64,000 nt of DNA from a virus. Location: the IMG/VR virus record IMGVR_UViG_3300037502_002993, positions 62,001 to 126,000 of that record; one strand, 5' to 3'. The notes under the pieces were generated by a model, which saw only the letters and a list, made by a program, of their open reading frames with translations, was not told the origin of the DNA and searched no databases. A program made the translations under genes and the position numbers. This document shows positions 8,466-17,785 of this stretch, one piece after another (position 1 is the stretch's first letter; each line of letters starts with the position of its first letter).

Positions 8466-11141
8466 CTAACTGATATTAACAAACGCCGACAGGTCAGGCG
8501 GGTTATTGAGGTGAGCTTCCAGCGCGCGCACCAAGAAGCGATACTGATACAGAGTGAGTGAGATGGGTCCTGGGTGCCAGTGAGGAATGACGTTAATGTG
8601 GATCTCATCGTACTGACGGTTACACAGGTCAAAGGGCAGTAACCACCGATAGGGTTCGCACCACTCACGCACTTGATGGTGGGAATAGTCTCCCTCAATG
8701 CCCGGCGGATAGAACCACCCCTCCCTCAGGTCATGAATGAGCTTATTGGTGAAGGGTGAGATCACCCGGTAAGGACGATCAATAAAGTTGGGGTCCTCAG
8801 GCGCGGGCTGTGGGAAATACTCCGTCAGGTAGTTCGACACCTGTCGGTTGATCTCCTCATCTTTCTCACGCGCTACGTAGTCATCGGCATAGACTTCACG
8901 GAAGTTAATGAAGGGCGTCTGAATGTAATAGGGTGCCCCATTACGTACGCCTTCCATCTGAAACGTTCCATCGTCTTCATCGAAGATCACGTCATCCGGA
9001 TGGCGATAGCGCCCATCCACGATCACCCGAAGGACTCTGTTGGAGTGAATGTCATAGTGGTGGTTATGGGACAGCACACCGTAGGTGACAAACCCCACCT
9101 CAGTTTTCGGATGGCGGGTGAGGTCCGCTTGACAAAACCCATAGCCCCGCACCATCACCTGCTGTTGGTCATCTTCATTGAGGTACTCGGTATTAAAGAT
9201 GACCACCTCAGGCCAGTTGATGATGAAATCAATGTCCTCGGCAAGTGCCCGTCCATTTAGAAACAAGTCATACTGACCATGGGGAATCTCAGCAATCTGT
9301 CGTTGAAAGTCCCCACTGGTCTGATCAAACACCTTCTCCTCAATTGAGAAACGCAGGTGTCCATCCCCTTTGATCAGGTTCAGGGCGTAAAGCACAAAGG
9401 CGTTATCTTGACGCACCACGCCCTGCTGACCTGAGGGAAGGGTCCAGACCCAACGGTGCGGGACACTGACATCATCCAGCCAACCGTACTCGTGACGGTC
9501 CTCTGCAAAGGTGATGTCCTCCCAAGGTCCAGTGGCCACCCCACCGAACATCGGCCTGACATAAAGCCGAAAGTCATACCCCGTAGCTAACTCAACTGGA
9601 TCGCGTCCAATGACGGTATTACCCCCACCCCCACGACCGGCCATCCCCTCTACCAGTTGACACCCCGCAAAACGCGGCTGATGGAGCACCCCACCGGTGT
9701 GGAGATGATACCCAAGTAACTCCCCTTCAGCGTTGTACTCAAACAGGGTACTGTTGCGCTGGTGCTCCCAGGGAAGGGAGACGTAAGGCGTGGTGGTGCC
9801 TGGCAGTGGGGCTGGGCGTTTCGGGGTATCGGCCAATACCTTACCCGCGGCATAGTACCCGTAGGCCTCTCCCACCATCTCTTGAAGAAGGACTTTCTGC
9901 TCGTTATCCTCATGGGTCATATAGCCAATGGGATAGACCTCTCGGGCCGGGAGTGACATGAACTGAATATAGGCAGACCGCTCCAGATGCTTGGCGGTCC
10001 ACACCTCCACCAGGCTATCGGTTCCTCTTAGCGCCGCCACTATGCGATGCTCTGGAAGCTTATACAGCTCTTGAAGTCGGTTGGCTTCCGGCACCAACGG
10101 ACGGTGATACCCAGAGTGGCGCAGATAGAGACGTAACACCTTCCCAGACAAACTCTCCCAACGCCCTCGATCAAACCGGTTCGGATCAACCGCATGACGG
10201 TAGTCTCCAGGGAAACTGGTAACAAAGTTGGTCAGTCGGGGTACTGGAATACTGTAGTCTTTGTGAGTGACCATTCGCAGCCAGTGGTCCTGGTTACGGT
10301 GGTAGGTCAGTCCCATAAACCGGTTTTGAACCCCGGGTTGATAGACAAACAGATCACAGTCATCTCGATACTCGATGATACCGTCCCCTTCCCCTGGGTA
10401 GTGGAGAAGGTACTTGTTCATCTCGTCGAGTTCTGACTGAAAAGTGGGGAGATCCTCAATCACGAACTCGTGCATGGCCTTAATCGACCCATCCAGCACA
10501 AACTCCACCACATCTCCGTCAGTAGCGCTCACCAGTGAGATGTTATTGACAAACCGACCATTTACGAAATAGTACGGATACCCACCGTACTCATCGACAA
10601 TGTCCCTCACTTTACGCTGGAAGGCCAACAGGGCCTGATCATTAGTGACGTGCAGTCCCCGACAAAAGAGGAAACGCTCCCCATCACTGCGCTCACTGGT
10701 CCAGTAGGCGTTGTCATAGAGCCTCAGGTAGAGGGGAGAGTCCTCCAGCTCATGTACCCGCTCATTGATCGGAACGGCAAAGAGCAGGTTCCGTGATGGG
10801 GTGATCCACAGGTAGCTATTGAAACGGGGGAACTGTATGCCCGACGCCGTGTAAAGTTCCATCAGGGTTTTATGCCCCTCGACGGTACTGTCCAGACGAT
10901 GCCACTGTCGGATATCGGTAGGTAGCCCTAAGTTCAGCGGCACGACCCGTCCGGTCTGGTAGATGTGATAACGCACTCCTTCAACAGGAAGGGGAATGCG
11001 CTCGTAGATGTCGGTGTATTGACGCTGTACGCCCCGCCGTGGGGTGAGGCGTGCCAGCTTATAGACAAACTGGCGATCCATTCCAGGATTGCACCAGATG
11101 TTGTCAATGGCGTGGCGCAGCAGGGCAGTATTCATTGTCAC
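8466..11141 (-). CDS. virion structural-type protein, 891 aa
   Basis: Starts MTMNTALLRHAIDNIWCNPG; a second ATG (MNTALL) two codons later is equally likely. Many aromatic-rich, beta-type segments (FNSYLWITPSRNLLF, YLRLYDNAYW), no catalytic motif, no membrane segment. The start overlaps the stop of the 11138-12082 gene by 4 bp, so the three genes 11138-12082, 8466-11141 and 6790-8457 form one translational unit divergent from tail sheath. A baseplate or tail role is plausible but unproven. Confidence 0.6.
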   Translation of the reverse strand: MTMNTALLRHAIDNIWCNPGMDRQFVYKLARLTPRRGVQRQYTDIYERIPLPVEGVRYHIYQTGRVVPLNLGLPTDIRQWHRLDSTVEGHKTLMELYTASGIQFPRFNSYLWITPSRNLLFAVPINERVHELEDSPLYLRLYDNAYWTSERSDGERFLFCRGLHVTNDQALLAFQRKVRDIVDEYGGYPYYFVNGRFVNNISLVSATDGDVVEFVLDGSIKAMHEFVIEDLPTFQSELDEMNKYLLHYPGEGDGIIEYRDDCDLFVYQPGVQNRFMGLTYHRNQDHWLRMVTHKDYSIPVPRLTNFVTSFPGDYRHAVDPNRFDRGRWESLSGKVLRLYLRHSGYHRPLVPEANRLQELYKLPEHRIVAALRGTDSLVEVWTAKHLERSAYIQFMSLPAREVYPIGYMTHEDNEQKVLLQEMVGEAYGYYAAGKVLADTPKRPAPLPGTTTPYVSLPWEHQRNSTLFEYNAEGELLGYHLHTGGVLHQPRFAGCQLVEGMAGRGGGGNTVIGRDPVELATGYDFRLYVRPMFGGVATGPWEDITFAEDRHEYGWLDDVSVPHRWVWTLPSGQQGVVRQDNAFVLYALNLIKGDGHLRFSIEEKVFDQTSGDFQRQIAEIPHGQYDLFLNGRALAEDIDFIINWPEVVIFNTEYLNEDDQQQVMVRGYGFCQADLTRHPKTEVGFVTYGVLSHNHHYDIHSNRVLRVIVDGRYRHPDDVIFDEDDGTFQMEGVRNGAPYYIQTPFINFREVYADDYVAREKDEEINRQVSNYLTEYFPQPAPEDPNFIDRPYRVISPFTNKLIHDLREGWFYPPGIEGDYSHHQVREWCEPYRWLLPFDLCNRQYDEIHINVIPHWHPGPISLTLYQYRFLVRALEAHLNNPPDLSAFVNIS

Positions 11142-12082
11142 TCCTCGACGAGTTCAGAGGCAATCATGAATTGGATACGGTCGGTAAAGGCTTTGAGTTC
11201 GGTGGTGCGCCCTGCCCCCTCAAAGACCCGAGCAATGGCACTCTTGCGGTAGGAGCGATCCGTCCCTGCTGTAAAGCACATGGCAAGGAAGGTCGGCATA
11301 CTCTCAAGAGCGACCCCTACGTTCTCCCGTGCCATGACCCCACTCCAACTGTTCATCAACAGGGCATAAACGTCAGCGTACTTCAACGACTCTAACCGTA
11401 CACTCCCTCCGAACTTGGCAATTGCTGTTACCAGGTCAGTAATGGTCAGAGGAACGTCCTTTGCCACCAGCTCCCGTGAGAGTTCCGTCACTGCTGCATG
11501 GGGAACCCCAGTTGCTGCACTCACGTACTGAGCAAGTCGATCCAGGGGAGCATCCCCATCAAAGCGCAGGTAGTAATAAAACCCCACGATTACTGACAGG
11601 CGCAGCTGCACGTCCATCGGAAGGTTCAGTCGGCCCGATAGGGTTCCCACTATCCAGCGAATAAAGGTCTTTGCGGGGAGGGTTCCCAAACGGGTAGCCA
11701 TGACGCCCCCTTGGCTCTCCCAGTCCAGGTTCATCAGGGCCACTCGAATCACCTGAAAGTAGAAATCCCGTTCAGAGGTGACACGATACCCAGTGGGTTT
11801 TTGACGGTATGATGCGTCGGACTCCTCAGGACGTGTCATCATACGTGCATCGACCACCCAAAAGCGTTCACCTTTTTCACCGATGTCAAGCGGTTGGGTA
11901 AACGCAGGAATGTCTTCATGTCCTGGTGAACTGACCACGATCCCAGCGCCCTTAACGCGAATCCCACGGGGAGTGACCATGTCCAGCAGGGGGTGCTGAA
12001 TGCGCACACGACGAACTGCTTGGATTAGTTTCGCTTCATTGTAGTGCTTACAGACGTGCGTCTGGTAAGGGGGGATAAACAT
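11138..12082 (-). CDS. virion structural-type protein, 314 aa
   Basis: MFIPPYQTHVCKHYNEAKLI; mixed alpha/beta, with a helical C-terminal half (LQYADVYALLMNSW-like helices). No recognised domain. First gene of a three-gene minus-strand run that is divergent from tail sheath, with its start preceded by GGAG (CATTGAGGAGTGAACG). Likely tail or baseplate by position. Confidence 0.55.
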   Translation of the reverse strand: MFIPPYQTHVCKHYNEAKLIQAVRRVRIQHPLLDMVTPRGIRVKGAGIVVSSPGHEDIPAFTQPLDIGEKGERFWVVDARMMTRPEESDASYRQKPTGYRVTSERDFYFQVIRVALMNLDWESQGGVMATRLGTLPAKTFIRWIVGTLSGRLNLPMDVQLRLSVIVGFYYYLRFDGDAPLDRLAQYVSAATGVPHAAVTELSRELVAKDVPLTITDLVTAIAKFGGSVRLESLKYADVYALLMNSWSGVMARENVGVALESMPTFLAMCFTAGTDRSYRKSAIARVFEGAGRTTELKAFTDRIQFMIASELVEE

Positions 12083-12226
12083 CGTTCACTCCTCAATGGA
12101 ACAAGCACCGTCCCCATTAGTATGGTAAGAAATGGTGACGATATGATTGACGCCGGTGTCAGTTATTTTCATAACATCCGAAGCCACTAGGTAAAGGATG
12201 AAGCTACTCTTAACAAGGAGTAAGGT
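12083..12226. promoter_or_regulatory. divergent promoter region, structural operon versus tail sheath
   Basis: 144 bp between two divergent structural operons. It must hold outward signals on both strands. I can see AAGGAG six nt before the sheath ATG and GAGGAG before the minus gene, but no copy of the TTNACACCTAKATC motif and no clear sigma70 pair. This suggests these late genes use a different promoter class. Confidence 0.4.
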
Positions 12227-14323
12227 ATGGCCAACCTGACCAACTCCCATCCGAGATTTATCTTCGGTGGGATTAATGACCAATCGCGGGGAACGATTCC
12301 CCTTGAGGCGGAGACGTTCGCCCAACACCTGCCACTGGTGAGAATCTTTGCCCAAGATGGCCCGAGTGAGACCTTCTACATTGGTCCCAACTCAGGCTCT
12401 TTTGCCGACATCTACGGTTCTGATACCCTCAACCGCCGCAGCAAGTACTTCAACACCCAGTCCCTGCTCGTGGAGCAGCTGCTGGAACAGGGCAACGGCC
12501 TGTTCGTCAAGCGCCTGATTCCTGACGACGCTGAAGCCCCTGCCCGTCTGATCCTGGCCATGGACATTGTGGAGGATGACATCCCCCGCACCATCGGGTC
12601 GCTGGACGGCTTCGATTACCCCACTGGCGAAGCGCCCAATCCCGATGGTTATGTCGTTAACGAAAATGGCGACATCGAAACCGTTCCGGGTTACCGTGCA
12701 CGCCTGGTGCTGATCGAGGACACTGAGACCGAGGTGGGTGGTCAGTCTGTGGTTGATGGTGCTTTTGTGTCTGAGCGTGATGGGACTCAATCCACCCTCT
12801 ACCCGCTCTTCGAACTCCCCACCCGCTTTGTCGGTGAGGGTGGTCAGCTCAAGGGTATCCGTCTGTGGGCCCCCACCACCAACGATGCGATCCCGTTCGA
12901 TGAGTCGGTGGCAGAGGCGTTCAAGACCCGCGTCTATCGCATTCAGATGGTGAAACGCAGCGCTGACGGTGGCTCTCCTGTGACCGTACGGACTCGCAGT
13001 GGCGAAGAGTACGTGGATGTAACCTTCACTCCCGGTGCCTACTCCCCGTCAACCGATCGGGAATACTACATCGGTGATACCCTGATCGATGCCTATGAGG
13101 ATGACGGCATTACCACCGGCACTGCGCCGCGTTTTGCCCCGTTCTCTGATATCCACGTCTATCAGGACAATATCACTGCCATCCAGGAGATGATTTACGC
13201 CCAAGAACTGCACGCGCTGGTTAACCCAGCCGCTGCAGCCTATCTGGAAGCCGCTTCCCAGATCGATATCTTTACTGGCCGTGAAGCGGATGGGGACCAG
13301 CACGTGGCCCTCCACCTGGAAGGTCCGATGTCGGGTGGTCTGCGTCTCTCCTCTGATACCGTGCTGTATGCTTCCGGTGGATCTGACGGCACCATCAGCC
13401 TGGAAGAGTACGAGCGCTTGGTCACTCGTGAGAACGTGAACTTCGGGGAACTGGACGACCAGTACGAGAACCTCGCCATGTTCCCGTTCAGTGTCATCTA
13501 CGATACGGGCCTCTCCATGGCCGGTAAGCGTAACATGATGCGAGTCCTTGGTCGCCGTCAGGACGTACGTTGCGTCTTCACCACCTACGTGGAAGCGGAT
13601 GGTCGTGCACCGACGGCCTCTGAAGAACTGTCGCGCTGTCAAGCCCTGATGGCAGACCTGCGTGCCTTCCCGGAATCCATCCTGTATGGCACTGGGGTGT
13701 GTCGGGCTGAGATCATCCTGCAAACCGGTCGCCTGGCCAATGGCAATTACCTGAAGCCCGTACCTCAGGTGATCGACTACGCCACCCGGTGGGCAGACTT
13801 TGCCGGTGCGGCTACTGGTATCATGCGTGCTGGTCGTGATATCGACAAGGCCGGCAACAAGCGCGTGACGGCTGTGCGTGACCTCAACGTCACCTTCTTC
13901 AATACCCGGATGCAGTCCGAACTGTGGAACAATGGCGGGACCTACTCCCTGACCTATGATCGCCGCAGTCAGTACTACCCGGCCATCCAGTCGGTCTACA
14001 CGGACAAGACCAGCGTACTGGTGTCTCCGATCACCGTACACATCTGCTGTGATATCATTCGCTTGATGCGTCTGGTACATGCGGAGTTTTCCGGTGACAG
14101 CACCCTGACGGCCGGTCAGCTCATCGAGCGTTGTGAAGACATGACACAAGAGTTGGTCAATGGTCGCTATAATGATCGTGTCAATATCACCCCGGAGTTC
14201 TATTACACCGAAGGGGATATCGAACGCGGCTATTCCTGGCATGGTCGGGTTCGGGTAGAGGCCAACAACGTCCGTACGGTGATGGTCTTCGACCTCGAAA
14301 CTCAGCGCATGGGAGATAACTGA
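12227..14323 (+). CDS. tail sheath protein
   Basis: 698 residues, starting MANLTNSHPRFIFGGINDQS with AAGGAG 6 nt upstream. The contractile sheath drives DNA injection. Family features: N-terminal block with SGSFADIYGS and LLEQGNGLFVKRLIP (sheath N-terminal fold), a long central insertion, then the C-terminal handle domain with AATGIMRAGRDIDKAGNKRV and LNVTFFNTRMQSELWNNGGT. The length is typical for jumbo myophages. The next gene is the tube protein, overlapping by one base (TGATG), the usual order. Confidence 0.85.
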   Translation: MANLTNSHPRFIFGGINDQSRGTIPLEAETFAQHLPLVRIFAQDGPSETFYIGPNSGSFADIYGSDTLNRRSKYFNTQSLLVEQLLEQGNGLFVKRLIPDDAEAPARLILAMDIVEDDIPRTIGSLDGFDYPTGEAPNPDGYVVNENGDIETVPGYRARLVLIEDTETEVGGQSVVDGAFVSERDGTQSTLYPLFELPTRFVGEGGQLKGIRLWAPTTNDAIPFDESVAEAFKTRVYRIQMVKRSADGGSPVTVRTRSGEEYVDVTFTPGAYSPSTDREYYIGDTLIDAYEDDGITTGTAPRFAPFSDIHVYQDNITAIQEMIYAQELHALVNPAAAAYLEAASQIDIFTGREADGDQHVALHLEGPMSGGLRLSSDTVLYASGGSDGTISLEEYERLVTRENVNFGELDDQYENLAMFPFSVIYDTGLSMAGKRNMMRVLGRRQDVRCVFTTYVEADGRAPTASEELSRCQALMADLRAFPESILYGTGVCRAEIILQTGRLANGNYLKPVPQVIDYATRWADFAGAATGIMRAGRDIDKAGNKRVTAVRDLNVTFFNTRMQSELWNNGGTYSLTYDRRSQYYPAIQSVYTDKTSVLVSPITVHICCDIIRLMRLVHAEFSGDSTLTAGQLIERCEDMTQELVNGRYNDRVNITPEFYYTEGDIERGYSWHGRVRVEANNVRTVMVFDLETQRMGDN

Positions 14324-15186
14324 TGACTCGCTACGCCAACCCCTTCCTCGGCAACCGCGCTTTCGGGCGCGGTCAGGCTGAGAACATGATCAACCCCGCC
14401 CAGGCGGGGACGCGTCAGTTTGCTCCTGACCTGGCGAACATCGCCAGTAACACCCCTTACGTTCGGCGTAATGTCATTCCCTTCCTGATCGAAGCCCCGC
14501 GCTTCTTCCAGTACATGCCGAATGCGGACGTTCTGGTGCGTTGCCTGAAGGCCATGATCGAGGTGCACACGCGCTCCATCGACGGCCTCAACAAGCAGCT
14601 CACTGTGACCAGTGCTGAATCCCCCTGGGGTGGTAGCGGTGAACGTATTCAGACGCCCACTAACGTGGAACGGGCAGTCAGCACCCCGACCCACGGCATG
14701 TGGGAACTCCAGGGTCGTGCAATCTCCAAGTTTGTGCGTTTCTGGATTCAGTTTGGTATCGGTGACGAGAACACCAAGGTCCCGCTGGTGGTGGCTAATG
14801 GCAACATTACTGCCAGTCAGTACGATCAGACGTTCTTCGGCGCTACAGTGCTGTATGTTGAGCCTGACCCCACCATGACTGATGTGGTGGACGCCTGGCT
14901 TGTCACCAACATGTATCCCACCCAGACCGCCCCCTGGGAAGGTTCCAAGGACGCCAGTCAACTCGGTCAAACCCTGGATATCTCTCAGGAGTTTACCGGT
15001 ATCGCTGACGTCTCCATGGGGACCCATCTGTTCGCCAAACAGAAGCTCCAGGAGCTCAACCTGCTGGGTCTGAATCCGAATGAGCGCCCGCTGTGGCTTG
15101 AGCGGGTCAGTGCAGATGTTCAGGCGGCAACGAATGGTATCGACCAGCAGCTCCAAGAAGGTGCCTCCAGCCGGATCTCCTTCTGA
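14323..15186 (+). CDS. tail tube protein
   Basis: 287 residues starting MTRYANPFLGNRAFGRGQ. It directly follows tail sheath with overlapping stop and start codons. The segments FFQYMPNADVLVRCLKAMIE, IDGLNKQLTV and FWIQFGIGDENTKVPLV recall the tube proteins of jumbo myophages, which form the inner hollow tube inside the sheath. There is no membrane segment or catalytic motif. The assignment rests on synteny plus that resemblance. Confidence 0.75.
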   Translation: MTRYANPFLGNRAFGRGQAENMINPAQAGTRQFAPDLANIASNTPYVRRNVIPFLIEAPRFFQYMPNADVLVRCLKAMIEVHTRSIDGLNKQLTVTSAESPWGGSGERIQTPTNVERAVSTPTHGMWELQGRAISKFVRFWIQFGIGDENTKVPLVVANGNITASQYDQTFFGATVLYVEPDPTMTDVVDAWLVTNMYPTQTAPWEGSKDASQLGQTLDISQEFTGIADVSMGTHLFAKQKLQELNLLGLNPNERPLWLERVSADVQAATNGIDQQLQEGASSRISF

Positions 15187-15207
15187 GGGTAGCTTACCAC
15201 TAGGTAA

Positions 15208-15236
15208 CAGACGGACCGCCTTTAGGGGCGGTCTTT
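15208..15236 (+). terminator. intrinsic terminator after tail tube
   Basis: GACCGCC pairs with GGCGGTC around TTTAGG, followed by TTTCTG, 25 nt past the tube stop. The next small gene begins 23 nt later, so it may allow partial read-through. Confidence 0.55.
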
Positions 15237-15258
15237 CTGCCGTTACGAGGACGTTATC

Positions 15259-15420
15259 GTGCCACAACGAAACCCCAATCCCCCTAATGACCGATTGAAC
15301 CACAATACCAATCCTAACCAACCGCACTTTCCTACCACCACCGACCCTAAGGTGGACGCCGCACAGAACGGCATCAAATGGCAACTGGAACAAGAGGCCC
15401 GTCGGCGTTTGGTGTATTGA
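15259..15420 (+). CDS. small hydrophilic protein, 53 aa
   Basis: GTG start, seven nt after GAGGA. The protein begins MPQRNPNPPNDRLNHNTNPN and ends LEQEARRRLVY. The first half is Asn/Pro-rich and probably disordered; the second half is a short charged helix. It is the last gene of the sheath-tube run and ends at a bidirectional hairpin. Function unknown; a minor virion or assembly protein would fit. Confidence 0.5.
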   Translation: MPQRNPNPPNDRLNHNTNPNQPHFPTTTDPKVDAAQNGIKWQLEQEARRRLVY

Positions 15421-15434
15421 AACAAAAAAGAAAG

Positions 15435-15471
15435 CGACATAGCGCCCTCCCCGTGGGGAGGGCATATGCCG
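15435..15471. terminator. bidirectional hairpin with CGACATA/TATGCCG arms
   Basis: Perfect GCCCTCCCC/GGGGAGGGC-type stem between two convergent genes (ends at 15420 and 15478). Outer arms CGACATA and TATGCCG also pair. On the minus strand it is followed by TTTCTTTTTTG. Confidence 0.7.
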
Positions 15472-15477
15472 TGGGTA

Positions 15478-16083
15478 TCACGACCTCTCAGGCAGGGTGG
15501 TTTCAGGAGGGAGTTCTACATGGGTAAATACCGCAGGGGTCGTTGACACGGAGTCATGGGAAATAGGGGACTCACTCGGCGCTAACATCCACCACTTCAC
15601 CAAATCACGCACCTCTCTCTTAACACCAGCTGAAAGCGGCAGGCAGATTGAGAGACATGGGTCTTCCATATAGAACCCACTATGGCTCAGTCGACGATCT
15701 CTGACCAAGCGCTTTTGGACACCGTCCCACAGAAAGTAATAAAGCCCGTCAGTCCCCTGGAAGTGATGTCCCGTGGTGTTCAGGTCGGCTTGACCTAGGT
15801 CCTTCACCAGTAGGAAGAGATTGAGACGAAGTTCTTCTTCATTGTGTCCCACCTGAAGAACAAAGCTGCGCTTCAGTCGAGAGAGTAACACTTGGAGTAC
15901 GGTGTGATACTTGAGGGTGTTAAACAGTAGATTTTCTACCCGACGGTTTTCATTGGGGATAGCGAATGCCGTACGGGAGACGAAGTTGATACGAGGATAA
16001 CGCCAACCCTTCAGAGACAGACGTGTCATGTGAAAGAGTCCCATGATATTTAACCACAGGTTGGTCAAGGCGTGACGGAACAT
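15478..16083 (-). CDS. hypothetical protein, 201 aa
   Basis: MFRHALTNLWLNIMGLFHMT, with AAGGAAA seven nt upstream. The N-terminal ~20 residues are amphipathic/hydrophobic but not a clear signal peptide; the rest is soluble with several Leu-rich helices (LLFNTLKYHTVLQVLLSRLK). No known domain. Adjacent to and probably co-transcribed with the 16099-17016 gene (15 bp apart). Confidence 0.6.
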   Translation of the reverse strand: MFRHALTNLWLNIMGLFHMTRLSLKGWRYPRINFVSRTAFAIPNENRRVENLLFNTLKYHTVLQVLLSRLKRSFVLQVGHNEEELRLNLFLLVKDLGQADLNTTGHHFQGTDGLYYFLWDGVQKRLVRDRRLSHSGFYMEDPCLSICLPLSAGVKREVRDLVKWWMLAPSESPISHDSVSTTPAVFTHVELPPETTLPERS

Positions 16084-16098
16084 GGCAATTTCCTTTTT

Positions 16099-17016
16099 CT
16101 ATTGAGAGACAGCAGCATCAAGCGACAGTTCAGTTGGCAAGACAGGGCGCCAGTTGGGATTGGTCATCAGCCGCATGGCGGCATTCGGGGTAATAATCTC
16201 CCGGTAGGTATACCGGCCGGTTTGATCCCCCAACACCTGAAAGCTCAAGCCGGTAGTGAAGAGAAGTGGGTTGGCTTCCAGTACTACGAGTCCATCGGGG
16301 GTACGGATCATTATTCCAAGACCCGGATCGTACCCGTGACCACTCCCCGGCAGTAGGTGGATAGCGGCTATCGGGTAGAGGTTACAGCGCCAGCGTCGAA
16401 ACATCTCCTCAGGGAGGCGCTTTAATAACGCATCGGAAAAGGGTCCGTTCCGATACGCTGTGATATGATCCTTGAAATCATAATGACACCGGTGGATAAA
16501 CTGTTTCTCCTCAGCCGGGTCCCACAGTAGGGGCTCGTCCACCTGATTCCAGTGGAGTAGGTGCGTTCGTGTTTTCAACCACTGCTGTTCTCCTTGGGGG
16601 TTGAGTTCATGACAATCCCAGGATAGGGCCGGCATAAAGTCAGGACGGAAGGTCAAGTGGAGGGTAAAGAAACTGGCACAGTGCGTCACTGAGAACAGTT
16701 CTTCAAAGAACGTGAAGAGCGTCTGATGGTAATCGGTTGGCGTGGGACGAGGGATCTTCGGCAGTAGGGTATCATAGAGCCGCTCGATGTCTCGACGCCC
16801 TACCTGAATTTTCTCGGGTAGTGACGGAACATCACATTCAATGCCATTGACAGTAACAACGCTCCCTTTCCAATCAAAGGTGATACTGAGGTTGGTTTTT
16901 GGGATATGGGCTTGGGTTAAGATGACGTCACTGAGCTTACGGGTGGAGGTAGGGAGGAGGTGTTGGAAAAGCAACGGTAAGAGGGTGGTTACGATATCGC
17001 GTTTAAGGTTTGTCAC
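16099..17016 (-). CDS. hypothetical protein, 305 aa
   Basis: GTG start preceded by AAGGAG. It reads MTNLKRDIVTTLLPLLFQHL and continues as a soluble alpha/beta protein with no motif I can place. The stretch GYDPGLGIMIRTPDGLVVLE looks like a beta-hairpin core. First gene of a two-gene unit. Function unknown. Confidence 0.6.
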   Translation of the reverse strand: MTNLKRDIVTTLLPLLFQHLLPTSTRKLSDVILTQAHIPKTNLSITFDWKGSVVTVNGIECDVPSLPEKIQVGRRDIERLYDTLLPKIPRPTPTDYHQTLFTFFEELFSVTHCASFFTLHLTFRPDFMPALSWDCHELNPQGEQQWLKTRTHLLHWNQVDEPLLWDPAEEKQFIHRCHYDFKDHITAYRNGPFSDALLKRLPEEMFRRWRCNLYPIAAIHLLPGSGHGYDPGLGIMIRTPDGLVVLEANPLLFTTGLSFQVLGDQTGRYTYREIITPNAAMRLMTNPNWRPVLPTELSLDAAVSQ

Positions 17017-17039
17017 GTTGTTATCTCCTTAGTTCAGTT

Positions 17040-17125
17040 CTCAGAGGGGCTAAACCCCCTCAAACAATTACCTACGTTTATTTGCTTCATTACGGCATAA
17101 TGACCGCCCCAAGGGCGGCCACGGG
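17040..17125 (-). terminator. two hairpins after the 17131-17586 gene
   Basis: CCGCCC/GGGCGG (about 17104-17118) with a CGGCATAATG arm, and GAGGGG/CCCCTC at about 17043-17060. They lie between the end of one minus gene and the start of the next and probably end its transcript. Confidence 0.5.
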
Positions 17126-17130
17126 GAACA

Positions 17131-17586
17131 TTAAAAGCGGAGGTATTCAGAAGGAGGATCTAGGTGATAATCCCCCAACATGCACCGTTCCGAATGCCTT
17201 GCTTGCTGGATGGTGTAACGTTTCACACTACCTTCACCATTGATGATGAGTGAGCAGTTCTTTGCGACATCATGAAGGAGTTTTCCGAAGAACACCTCAG
17301 TGGCCACAGGGTAGCGTTTGAGGGTAGGGACCACCAACACGTTGAAGACAACCTCTTCAAGGGTCTGGGCACTGATCAGCTTGAGAGTGCCTAGGTTTTT
17401 CCAGTGTTGGGGGCTGTCAGGTCCATAGGGCAGGGGGGTCCAGGTAAGTGAAGAATCATCAATACCGCGGCGGCTGATGTAGCACTCAATCCCCTCCACA
17501 CCCCGATAGTGGAGAAGGCCCTCATCATGGATCACAATGAGTTGTTTCTCCTGGGTCGCATTGGAGGGCTGTAAGTGGACATTCAT
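17131..17586 (-). CDS. hypothetical protein, 151 aa
   Basis: Begins MNVHLQPSNATQEKQLIVIH with AAGGAA upstream. The protein is soluble with a beta-rich N-terminus and no recognised motif. It starts 22 bp beyond the stop of the dCTP-deaminase remnant, so it belongs to the same minus-strand run as dcd. Function unknown. Confidence 0.55.
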   Translation of the reverse strand: MNVHLQPSNATQEKQLIVIHDEGLLHYRGVEGIECYISRRGIDDSSLTWTPLPYGPDSPQHWKNLGTLKLISAQTLEEVVFNVLVVPTLKRYPVATEVFFGKLLHDVAKNCSLIINGEGSVKRYTIQQARHSERCMLGDYHLDPPSEYLRF

Positions 17587-17608
17587 GGTTCGATTCCTTA
17601 TCTAACTA

Positions 17609-17785
17609 TCACAGTCGTGCAGTGGTGAGGCCGGTTTGGTTCTGGCACTTCCCGCCTCGACAGGCATAGGAGACCTCACAGGGTTTATCGCCCTTGAAGA
17701 ACAAGAACTGTGCAATCCCCATTCCGGAATAAATCTTGAGGGGGAGCTCTGCCGATTTTCTTTTCCATGTTTCATACCCGCGGTG
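17609..17785 (-). pseudogene. remnant of a second dCTP deaminase (C-terminal part)
   Basis: A 58-residue frame without a start codon, opening just after a TAA and shifted relative to the intact dcd whose end it overlaps. It contains [31 protein letters not shown] and [11 protein letters not shown]. These align with the intact neighbour's [31 protein letters not shown] and [12 protein letters not shown], and look closer to the usual dCTP deaminase C-terminus than the intact copy does. Best read as the tail of a duplicated or replaced dcd. A frameshifted extension of the intact gene is less likely because the homologous segments repeat. Confidence 0.6.

Noticed and set aside
12086-14242. Long minus-strand frames opposite tail sheath
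   Set aside because: Shadows of the sheath gene with no ribosome sites.
17570-17600. TTCGATTCC resembling a tRNA T-loop
   Set aside because: No matching T-stem, acceptor or anticodon arms; it is the start region of a gene.
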